Positions 1 to 5,120 of a DNA stretch of 6,189 nt are shown one piece after another (position 1 is the stretch's first letter; every line of letters starts with the position of its first letter). Source of the DNA: Anaerolineales bacterium (GTDB taxonomy: Bacteria; Chloroflexota; Anaerolineae; Anaerolineales; E44-bin32); the NCBI GenBank assembly GCA_030642885.1, contig DAOWMX010000138.1, positions 1-6,189 on the forward strand. Direction: 5' to 3'. The notes beneath the pieces were generated by a model, which did not search any database, was not told the DNA's origin, and was given only the letters and a program-made list of their open reading frames with translations. The translations under genes and the position numbers were made by a program.

Positions 1-220
1 CTACGATTTAATAATGATTTGTAGCTGGCTACCGGAAATCCGCTTAGTCATCCATGCAGCTTGGAGGAGAACCTAATACTGCAAGCCCCATGGCTGATCA
101 AGTCAGATGGTGGTAAAAGCTGCAGGCCATCAGACGATAGGGACAACTCGCAAGGATCTAATATATAGACTTTTATGACCTGCTATGGTATGTTTTGAAA
201 ATATTTAATGTGGAGGAAAC
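1..220 (+). other. Non-coding leader upstream of the DsbA-like gene, with possible RNA structure
   Basis: I see no supportable gene here. Short open stretches at the left edge end at stops near 24 and 76 and could be the tail of an upstream gene, but nothing identifies them. The region can fold: TGCAGCTT (55-62) pairs with AAGCTGCA (117-124). Inside it lies a small AGG/CCT hairpin (65-74) and a longer bulged hairpin (86-113) with a CTGA/TCAG tip. The segment GATGG (106-110) could alternatively pair with CCATC (127-131). A weak promoter is possible, GGGACA (140-145) then TATATA (162-167) with a 16-base spacer, but it is not convincing. A strong ribosome binding site GGAGGAA (212-218) serves the gene at 221. 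No known riboswitch consensus was recognised. Confidence 0.4.
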
Positions 221-913
221 ATGGGAAAAAGGGAAGAAATTCGCGAAAAACGTCAGCGTGAACAACGGAGGAACCTTGTCGTTGGCACGCTTGTTATAAC
301 AGGGGTCGTAATCCTCATCTCTGCAATGGTTATCCTCCGCTCCCAAACCCAGATCCAAAGCATCATCACCCCAACGGCTATTGATTTCCCACAGAATGAG
401 GGGTTGGCGATGGGGGATCCTAATGCGCCAGTGGTCATCGAGGAATTCTCTGATTTCCAATGTCCTGCCTGTCAGTTCTTCCACGAAGAAACATTTAAGC
501 AGGTCGTCGATAAGTATGTCAGGGCAGGGGATGTTTATTACATCTTCCGACCTTTCGCATTCATCGGTAAAGAATCGCAGGCAACGGCTCTCGGAGGTTA
601 TTGCGCTGCGGAACAAGGGCTCTTCTGGGAATATTCCAATATCGTCTTTGTCAATCAGATCGGTGAAAACGCAGGAAGTTTTACCTCCGCGCGATTGGAA
701 GCGATGGCGGACATCATCGGGTTGGACGCCGACTTCGCAAAATGTTTGTCTGAAGGGCGCTATCAAGACCTGGTTGACGCCGATTTTCAAGCTGCTCAGG
801 CCGCGGGGGTTGATTCAACGCCCAGCTTTCTTATCAATGGTGCGTTTTTATCCGGCGCTCTTCCATTTGAAACTTTCCAAAGCTATATCGAGCAAGCTCT
901 CTTAGATAATTAA
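221..913 (+). CDS. Membrane-anchored DsbA-like thiol:disulfide oxidoreductase (thioredoxin fold)
   Basis: This 230-residue protein probably makes, breaks or isomerises disulfides in exported proteins. It has a very basic N-terminus (residues 1-18), one hydrophobic anchor (about 19-39) and an extracytoplasmic domain, so an N-in, C-out topology is inferred. The domain carries GDPNAPVVIEEFSDFQCPAC: the active-site CPAC is Cys81-Cys84, and the preceding GDPNAPV segment is typical of DsbA/BdbD-like Thioredoxin_4 proteins. The cis-proline loop is at STPSFLING (Thr200-Pro201). Two more cysteines, Cys128 and Cys175, are found in many relatives and may form a second disulfide. The ATG at 221 has GGAGGAA 2-8 bases upstream. 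The gene is monocistronic in this window and closed by the terminator at 939-974. The family is certain; the exact substrate and the oxidase versus reductase direction are not. Confidence 0.92.
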   Translation: MGKREEIREKRQREQRRNLVVGTLVITGVVILISAMVILRSQTQIQSIITPTAIDFPQNEGLAMGDPNAPVVIEEFSDFQCPACQFFHEETFKQVVDKYVRAGDVYYIFRPFAFIGKESQATALGGYCAAEQGLFWEYSNIVFVNQIGENAGSFTSARLEAMADIIGLDADFAKCLSEGRYQDLVDADFQAAQAAGVDSTPSFLINGAFLSGALPFETFQSYIEQALLDN

Positions 914-938
914 GTGCCAACCCTTAAAAAGACCGAGC

Positions 939-974
939 GGGTGCCCGATATTTTACCGGCACCCACTTTTTTTT
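939..974 (+). terminator. Rho-independent terminator of the DsbA-like gene
   Basis: GGGTGCC (939-945) pairs perfectly with GGCACCC (958-964) around a 12-base loop, followed after two bases by eight T residues (967-974). It lies 25 bases after the stop codon. An A-tract at 926-930 on the other side gives a weak U-tract on the minus strand, so it may partly act for the convergent DUF554 gene too. Confidence 0.9.
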
Positions 975-1045
975 GATTAAGTTACAGGTCGGATAGCTGC
1001 GCAACCCCATGCGCGGCATGATCCTCCCTGAGGTGCTGCTTCCCA

Positions 1046-1777
1046 CTACATCAAACCGAAGAATCGCAGGATCACTACCGCTAACGGTGTGATTACGAGC
1101 GCTGGCAAAATATTCGCCGTTCTTATCGGTCGCAACTCAAGCAGCGTCCCTATCGCCAAACCGATAAGCAGCACCCCGCCCACGACCGAAAGCTCCGCCA
1201 GCATCACTGGATCGAAAAAACCTTCGATGGTAGCCGCAGCCAGCGTTAAGCCCCCTTGATAAAAGAGGATGATCACAGTCGAGAACAGCACTCCAACGCC
1301 AAAGCTAGACGCTAACGCAAGAGATGCAAAACCATCCATAACCGACTTTATTGCCAGCAATTCGTAATTTCCCGTCAGGCCATCCTGGAGCGATCCCAGG
1401 ATGGTCATTGGGCCAACACAGAAGAGCAGACTGGCGGAGACAAAACCGCGGATGAAACGACTGCTCTGTGTGACCTCCCCCGAACCACTCGCGAAACGTT
1501 TCTCGAGATAGGCGCCGAGCGACTGCAAACGCGCTTCCAGACGCCACCATTCCCCGAGCATCACGCCGATAAGCAAGCCAATCAAAGGCAGAAGGATGTT
1601 CTCCCCCTCTACGCTCGTACCACGGATGAATAACTCGGCACCGATCGCAAGCGTAAAGGCCCCCAATACATTGATCACACCCTCACGAATCCGCTCAGGA
1701 AAACGGGCGCCGAATAGAAGCCCGGCGGCGCTGCCGACCAGAACCGTGACAATGTTTATCCATGTCCCAGTCATCAT
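1046..1777 (-). CDS. DUF554 family integral membrane protein (YqgA-like)
   Basis: A 243-residue polytopic membrane protein, most of it hydrophobic, with about six to seven predicted membrane segments. It matches the DUF554/YqgA family. N-terminal signs are GTWINIVTVLVGSAAGLLFG and a GE-W-R-E segment near residues 75-82. The family core is SASLLFCVGPMTILGSLQDG (about 114-133), followed by IKSVMDGFASLALASSFGVG. The function is unknown; a transporter has been suggested for the family but not established. Its ATG (1775-1777) overlaps the TGA of the adenosyltransferase gene by four bases, so the two are surely cotranscribed and probably translationally coupled. No strong Shine-Dalgarno is seen, which agrees with coupling. 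A second ATG follows directly (1772-1774), so the start could be one codon shorter. Confidence 0.9.
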   Translation of the reverse strand: MMTGTWINIVTVLVGSAAGLLFGARFPERIREGVINVLGAFTLAIGAELFIRGTSVEGENILLPLIGLLIGVMLGEWWRLEARLQSLGAYLEKRFASGSGEVTQSSRFIRGFVSASLLFCVGPMTILGSLQDGLTGNYELLAIKSVMDGFASLALASSFGVGVLFSTVIILFYQGGLTLAAATIEGFFDPVMLAELSVVGGVLLIGLAIGTLLELRPIRTANILPALVITPLAVVILRFFGLM

Positions 1778-2328
1778 TCTCTCGATTTAGCGATCGTGGG
1801 ATTCTCTACGCCCGCGGTCTCGTTTTCCCAGAGGGAGAGCACGAAACAAAGGCTGGAGAGTCGGTTCAAGTACGGCAATATAGTCGGGTTGGAGAGCTTG
1901 CTCTCGTGATCGAGCCGCACGACTTGCCGCTCGGCGCGGCGCACAACCGTCCTTGCGAGGTCCAGAGCGGCGGCTGGAAGCGAATCCCCTGGCAGAATAA
2001 AATCTTTGGGCATTTTTACACGGTCACCAAAAGATTTCACCTGTTCCTCGATCCAGGATAGTCGTGGCGCCTCAAGACGTTGAAACTGCTCCTCCTCTCC
2101 AGGAACAGCGGCGAGCTCTACCATGATCGTGTAGAGATCCTTTTGGACATCATGGATCACGGAAATCGTTTCCTCAGAAAGCGCGGTCGCTCGAGATAAT
2201 CCAAGCGCTGCTGAGGCTTCATCGACCGTCCCAAAGGCAGTCGGGCGCAGGTGATATTTAGGCACTCGCTCTCTGCCAAGCAAGCCGGTTGATCCGTCAT
2301 CCCCTTCACCAGAGTAATAATCAGGCAT
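1774..2328 (-). CDS. pduO: PduO-type ATP:cob(I)alamin adenosyltransferase
   Basis: Transfers the 5'-deoxyadenosyl group of ATP to cob(I)alamin, making adenosylcobalamin in the cytoplasm. The 184-residue protein starts MPDYYSGEGDDGSTGLLG, the N-terminal ATP-binding motif of PduO-type (Cob_adeno_trans) enzymes, followed by GTVDEASAALGLSRA. The C-terminal signature is present: LPGDSLPAAALDLARTVVRRAERQVV by position, then LNRLSSLCFVLSLWENE. A longer frame reaches back to 2496, but it would add 56 residues with no family similarity and overlap comEA on the opposite strand, so the ATG at 2326-2328 is chosen. Length is normal for the family. A perfect minus-strand TATAAT lies six bases before the start, suggesting a leaderless mRNA. 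It is the first gene of an operon with DUF554. No other B12 genes or B12-dependent enzymes are in view. Confidence 0.9.
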   Translation of the reverse strand: MPDYYSGEGDDGSTGLLGRERVPKYHLRPTAFGTVDEASAALGLSRATALSEETISVIHDVQKDLYTIMVELAAVPGEEEQFQRLEAPRLSWIEEQVKSFGDRVKMPKDFILPGDSLPAAALDLARTVVRRAERQVVRLDHESKLSNPTILPYLNRLSSLCFVLSLWENETAGVENPTIAKSRE

Positions 2329-2334
2329 ACCCTG

Positions 2335-2340
2335 ATTATA
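2335..2340 (-). promoter_or_regulatory. Candidate -10 box for the adenosyltransferase-DUF554 operon (leaderless)
   Basis: On the minus strand a perfect TATAAT (2340 down to 2335) is followed by six bases and then the ATG, so transcription would begin at or next to the start codon. No good -35 hexamer is found at 16-18 bases, so this is a -10-only call. Confidence 0.45.
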
Positions 2341-2348
2341 GTATCGCT

Positions 2349-2377
2349 TTGAGATTGGGGCACACCTGACATATAAT
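2349..2377 (+). promoter_or_regulatory. Sigma70-type promoter of comEA
   Basis: TTGAGA (2349-2354), a 17-base spacer and a perfect TATAAT (2372-2377). The start point would be near 2384, giving a leader of about 20 bases. It lies back to back with the minus-strand -10 box at 2335-2340, so the two polymerase footprints overlap. Confidence 0.75.
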
Positions 2378-2404
2378 CCAAATATCGAGCGTGAAGGGGG
2401 AACA

Positions 2405-2980
2405 TTGAGGGGGTTTAACCTGATTCGTAAATGGAGCACTTTCCTGGCCGGCTTGCTAATGGGCTTGGCATCGACAGGACTCATTCTGCTTCTCATCCAC
2501 CAACCTAGACAATACCCTATTGAACTCTTGCCACCGCCTACCCCGGGTCCGTTGTCGATCCATGTTGCTGGCGCTGCTGAACGCCCGGGTGTTTATCTCC
2601 TGCCACACGGCTCGATCGTTCAGGATGCGCTCGATGCAGCCGGTGGACCGACGGCCAGCGCTGATCTCGACCGCATCAACCTGGCGGCTGACCTCGAGAA
2701 TGGTCAGCGGGTCTACGTCCCGCAAATGACAGCTTCAGGAATTTCAACGGGGGAGGAAGTCCAACCCTCCGAGATCGACCCTGAGCTGATGATTAATATC
2801 AACACCGCCGGCGCCGCGGAACTCGAGCTGCTCCCGGGGATTGGACCCAGCCTGGCGAAGGAGATCATGGATCATCGCTCGACCAATGGTCTCTTCAACA
2901 CCGCCGACGATCTCCTCGCGGTATCAGGAATCGGTCCAGCGAAAGTGGAGCAAATACGGGACTTGATAACCTTCCACTGA
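2405..2980 (+). CDS. comEA: ComEA-like DNA-binding protein (SLBB plus helix-hairpin-helix)
   Basis: This 191-residue protein is a candidate DNA receptor for natural transformation, anchored outside the membrane. It has an N-terminal membrane anchor (about residues 9-32) and a proline-rich stretch (PPPTPGP). An SLBB domain follows (about 50-108: IHVAGAAERPGVYLLP...GGPTASADLDRINLA...GQRVYVP), then a polar linker. The C-terminal double helix-hairpin-helix domain (about 128-191) contains ININTAGAAELELLPGIGPSLAKEI and the second hairpin VSGIGPAKVEQIRDL by position. The start is TTG at 2405, supported by GAAGGGGG (2393-2400); no in-frame ATG or GTG precedes the anchor. Length and domain order are standard. 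comEC, the usual partner, does not follow directly. A general DNA-binding or adhesion role is possible. Confidence 0.92.
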   Translation: MRGFNLIRKWSTFLAGLLMGLASTGLILLLIHQPRQYPIELLPPPTPGPLSIHVAGAAERPGVYLLPHGSIVQDALDAAGGPTASADLDRINLAADLENGQRVYVPQMTASGISTGEEVQPSEIDPELMININTAGAAELELLPGIGPSLAKEIMDHRSTNGLFNTADDLLAVSGIGPAKVEQIRDLITFH

Positions 2981-3117
2981 CTCCGTTTGGGTTTACAGGC
3001 GCAGACCCAGGCATTATTGCCAAAGCAGATAGAGGCGTTCAACTATAATGAGCGTTAAATGCAGGTGTTCAATTCGCCGCCTCGCCAAATCCGGTGAGAA
3101 TACAGGGAACTGATATC
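2981..3117 (+). promoter_or_regulatory. Spacer before the selenoprotein gene, with a perfect -10 box and an 11-base direct repeat
   Basis: A TATAAT lies at 3044-3049 but has no good -35 at 16-18 bases; TTGCCA (3017-3022) is 21 bases away. The sequence AGGCGTTCAAC (3033-3043) ends against the -10 box and recurs as AGGTGTTCAAT (3063-3073), 30 bases later, which could be paired sites for a regulator. AGGGA (3104-3108) is the ribosome binding site for the ATG at 3118. No intrinsic terminator for comEA is seen, so read-through from comEA is possible. Confidence 0.4.
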
Positions 3118-4278
3118 ATGACCTACTTGCTTTCTTCTCTAGCAGTATTCTTCGCAGTGATCGCAGCGTTCACGCCATCACTGCCCGCCCTCATCCCCTG
3201 CATCGGTCTACTACCGCTTTATCGGCTGCGCCTCTTCCGTCCAGCTCTGATTATCACAGCCTGGGCGCTGGCAATTGCCGCTTTTATTACCTCTCCATCT
3301 TCCTTTGTCGCCCTACTTTTTGTCCTCCTCCTCTCCATCCCCACAATAATATTGGAACCACAGCGGATATTCGTCTCCCTGGACGATCCAAAGCACGTTC
3401 CGCCGTCACAGGCGAACCTTCGAGAAGAAGCCCTGGTGCTGGGGTTCGAGGAAGATGGTTATGCCGCAGCCTGGCCCTTGGAGACGCTTGCTCCCCGCCA
3501 TTTGATTAACGACCAGGTCGGAGATACACCTTTACTAGTCGCCTACTGAGCGGCCTGCAACAGCGGCATCGTGTATGCCGCCGAAGTGGACGACCAGCGC
3601 CTGACGTTCGAAGTGGTGGGTGTGTATCGCCGCAACATGATTATCCGCGACCGCCAAACGGGCACACTGTGGCAGCATGCCACTGGCGAGGCGCTGATGG
3701 GACCACTCAAAGGCACATTGCTCCAGCCACTTGGAGGGGAACTCACCCGCTGGTCGCGATGGAAAGAAATGAACCCTGACACCTCCCTGGCGGTGGAGCC
3801 TATTCCCGATAACGGTCGCTATCCCGGGCTCATTCCTCGTGATCGCTTGGAGCACATGCTGGATGCTTTTTCGACGAATTATGCAGCCCCAGGTTTTATT
3901 ACCGATAAGCGGCTGCCTATGCACGAAGAAATCGTCGGATTGAGTGTGGCCGGGGTAGACAGAGCCTACCCGCTGACTGTATTACGAGATCGGGGCGTCA
4001 TCAACGACCGCATCGGTGAGCGTTATATCGCCCTCGTCTACGACGCTGGCGCCGATCACGTGCTTGCTCTCGATCGTCTTGTGGGCGACAAGACAATCGA
4101 TCTGGTTCCAACCAACGGCGGCTTATCCTCCGCCGATGGAATGATGGGCTGGACATGGACGGGCAACCCGCTCACCTTCAACACGCCCCCATTACAGCGA
4201 TTGTGGATCGAGCGGCAATGGTGGCTCGGTTGGGTTGAGTTTCACCCCACAAGCGAAGTTTATAAGGCTGCTAATTGA
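3118..4278 (+). CDS. Candidate selenoprotein: membrane-anchored DUF3179 protein with in-frame UGA (Sec144)
   Basis: I read this as one 386-residue protein. Residues 1-82 are strongly hydrophobic, with about four short membrane segments. The DUF3179 domain then runs from about 105 to 383. Family hallmarks are INDQVGDTPLLVAY before the UGA, AACNSG after it, then RRNMIIRDRQTGTLWQHATG, GPLKGT, ELTRWSRWKEMNPDTS and the terminal EFHPTSEVY. In relatives the position of the UGA is the first Cys of a conserved CxxC, so here it becomes Sec144-Ala-Ala-Cys147. The frame is the same on both sides and shows no decay. A SECIS-like hairpin follows. The ATG at 3118 has AGGGA nine bases upstream; a GTG at 3094 has no such site. 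The biochemical role of DUF3179 is unknown; UxxC suggests redox chemistry or soft-metal binding outside the membrane. Alternatives are a nonsense mutation or a sequencing error. Confidence 0.82.
3547..3549 (+). other. In-frame UGA, predicted selenocysteine codon
   Basis: TAC-TGA-GCG-GCC-TGC encodes Tyr-U-Ala-Ala-Cys, aligned with the family's Tyr-Cys-x-x-Cys. TGA is an ordinary stop for comEA, pduO, fpg and the end of this same gene, so it is not globally reassigned to Trp or Gly in this genome. Confidence 0.8.
3550..3581 (+). promoter_or_regulatory. Candidate bacterial SECIS element
   Basis: GCGGCAT (3563-3569) pairs perfectly with ATGCCGC (3575-3581) around the 5-base loop CGTGT. The loop starts 20 bases after the UGA. 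The bacterial SECIS model as I recall it wants an apical stem of at least 4 bp, a loop of 3-14 bases with a G in the first two positions, and 16-37 bases between UGA and loop. All are met: G is the second loop base and is part of GU. Beyond an A-C mismatch, C3561-G3583 could add one more pair. Confidence 0.75.
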
Positions 4279-4367
4279 CCTAGCGTTGTTTGGAGGTTGC
4301 TTTTCACGCCAGCCGAATCATGGACTAATGTCTGCTCGGTTGCGCCGCTGCGCTTCGTGAAGCTCAA

Positions 4368-4392
4368 GGTCGATTGTCATCGACCGGATTTT
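4368..4392 (+). terminator. Hairpin with short T-tract after the selenoprotein gene, possible terminator
   Basis: GGTCGAT (4368-4374) and ATCGACC (4379-4385) form a perfect 7-bp stem with a TGTC loop, then GGA and four T residues (4389-4392). The T-tract is short and displaced by three bases, so termination may be inefficient. It directly abuts the mazEF -35 box and could insulate that operon. The rest of 4279-4439 shows nothing else apart from the mazEF control region. Confidence 0.5.
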
Positions 4393-4428
4393 GAATAGCG
4401 GCGAGAAGGTATGATATAATATCATACC
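4391..4428 (+). promoter_or_regulatory. mazEF promoter with palindromic operator over the -10 box
   Basis: TTGAAT (4391-4396), an 18-base spacer and a perfect TATAAT (4415-4420). The -10 lies within a perfect inverted repeat, arms GGTATGATAT (4408-4417) and ATATCATACC (4419-4428) around one A. This is the expected operator for a ribbon-helix-helix antitoxin, alone or with its toxin, giving autorepression by blocking polymerase. GGAGG (4429-4433) follows at once as the ribosome binding site, so the leader is very short. Confidence 0.8.
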
Positions 4429-4439
4429 GGAGGTTCGGA

Positions 4440-4682
4440 ATGCCGAAAAAGAAAGTGGCTGTAACAATTGATACGGATCTTCTCACGCGGTTGGATCGTC
4501 TAGTAGCGCAAGGTCGGTACCCCAGCCGAAGTAGCGCTGTTGAAGAAGCCGTCGAGTATAGCCTCGAGAAGGTTGAGCTTACCCGTCTTGCTCGGGAATC
4601 AGCGAAATTAGATCCAAAATTCGAGCAGGCTTTAGCAGATGAGGGCTTGGCAGGAGATCTGTCTGAATGGCCAGAGTATTAA
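4440..4682 (+). CDS. mazE: Ribbon-helix-helix antitoxin of a MazEF-type module
   Basis: An 80-residue antitoxin that should bind and neutralise the downstream MazF RNase and repress their shared promoter. The N-terminus is a CopG/Arc-like ribbon-helix-helix: the beta strand VAVTIDTDLLTRLDRLVAQ, then the helix-turn-helix-like RYPSRSSAVEEAVEYSLEK (about residues 5-45). The acidic C-terminal tail (about 55-80, with several Asp/Glu and a WPEY end) is likely the toxin-binding segment, disordered when free. The ATG has GGAGG six bases upstream. It overlaps mazF by 16 bases. Unlike E. coli MazE (AbrB-type), this is the RHH class that pairs with MazF in B. subtilis EndoA/EndoAI and mycobacterial systems. 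Confidence 0.9.
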   Translation: MPKKKVAVTIDTDLLTRLDRLVAQGRYPSRSSAVEEAVEYSLEKVELTRLARESAKLDPKFEQALADEGLAGDLSEWPEY

Positions 4683-5005
4683 GAGGTGAAATCTATTGGG
4701 TAGATTTGAATCCTGTTCGAGGTCACGAGCAGGCAGGTTATCGCCCAGTTGTTATTATCAGCCACGATGTGTTTAATCAACGCTCAGGAACAGTTATTGC
4801 CTTAGCAATCACCAGCCAGCCGCAGAGGGCTGGCTTTCCTCTCACCTTTGAATTGAAAAGCGGAGATCTTCCAAAACAATCGTGGGTAAAAATGAGCCAG
4901 ATAAGAACTTTATCTGTCTCACGATTGGAGAACAAAATAGGACAAGTTGATCCCGAGGAGTTGGAACGACTTATCGAGGGATTAAACGAAATTATCGCCC
5001 GATAA
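4667..5005 (+). CDS. mazF: MazF/PemK-family endoribonuclease toxin
   Basis: A 112-residue, full-length toxin that cleaves single-stranded mRNA at a short sequence when freed from its antitoxin. Family features run in order: RGEIYWVDLNPVRGHEQAGYRPVVII by position (with Arg26 at the place of the catalytic Arg), LAITSQ with Thr49 at the place of the catalytic Thr, then SWVKMSQIRTLSVSRL and the C-terminal helix VDPEELERLIEGLNEII. The target sequence cannot be told from the protein alone. The ATG lies inside mazE in another frame, with AGGAG (4652-4656) ten bases upstream. Codon choice (many TTA, AGA, GTT, ATT) is more AT-rich than in fpg or comEA, consistent with horizontal arrival of the pair. 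The genes look intact. Confidence 0.95.
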   Translation: MARVLRGEIYWVDLNPVRGHEQAGYRPVVIISHDVFNQRSGTVIALAITSQPQRAGFPLTFELKSGDLPKQSWVKMSQIRTLSVSRLENKIGQVDPEELERLIEGLNEIIAR

Positions 5006-5050
5006 TCCGACATTGTTCAGATCTTTGAAATAACTCAATAGGTTAGGAAA

Positions 5051-5088
5051 GCAAGATTGCAGCTATCAGTAACCTCATGCAATCTTGC
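5051..5088. repeat. Perfect 10-bp inverted repeat between mazF and fpg, each arm itself a dyad
   Basis: GCAAGATTGC (5051-5060) and GCAATCTTGC (5079-5088) are exact reverse complements with 18 bases between them. Each arm is also a GCAA-N2-TTGC dyad, so the pair could be two operator sites 28 bases apart centre to centre. It could instead be a stem-loop at the 3' end of mazEF RNA. There is no T-tract, so a classical terminator is unlikely. The right arm overlaps the proposed fpg -35 box. Confidence 0.7.
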
Positions 5089-5112
5089 CCGCGCAAACCA
5101 GGCATGTATAAT
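5085..5112 (+). promoter_or_regulatory. Candidate fpg promoter, giving a leaderless mRNA
   Basis: TTGCCC (5085-5090, four of six consensus bases), a 16-base spacer and a perfect TATAAT (5107-5112). The ATG codons at 5118 and 5121 come five and eight bases later, so the transcript would begin at or beside the start codon. No Shine-Dalgarno is present. Confidence 0.6.
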
Positions 5113-5120
5113 CGCCTATG

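Noticed and set aside
1..76. C-terminal piece of an upstream gene (short open frames ending at 24 and 76)
   Set aside because: Too short to identify and more than one frame is possible; nothing supports either.
173..790. 205-codon minus-strand frame opposite the DsbA-like gene
   Set aside because: The plus strand has clear thioredoxin-fold motifs, ribosome binding site and terminator; the antisense frame has no motif.
2329..2496. N-terminal extension of the adenosyltransferase to 2496
   Set aside because: The extra 56 residues do not resemble the family, run through two promoters and overlap comEA; the canonical start is at 2328.
3547..3549. Genome-wide reassignment of TGA to Trp or Gly
   Set aside because: TGA ends comEA, pduO, fpg and the DUF3179 gene at sensible places, including two ATGA overlaps, so it works as a stop here.
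3535..3924. 129-codon minus-strand frame across the UGA region
   Set aside because: It is antisense to strongly conserved DUF3179 sequence, has no recognisable family or ribosome binding site, and is a codon-bias shadow.
3571..4278. Separate downstream gene starting at GTG 3571
   Set aside because: The GTG lies in the loop of the SECIS-like hairpin, has no ribosome binding site, and would start in the middle of the DUF3179 domain just after its CxxC motif. The frame is continuous with the upstream half.
4276..4398. Read-through of the second TGA (4276) as another selenocysteine; the frame stays open to TAG at 4396
   Set aside because: The DUF3179 domain is already complete (ends at EFHPTSEVY), no Cys is expected at this position, and no SECIS-like hairpin follows at the right distance. 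The 39-codon extension looks like non-coding sequence.
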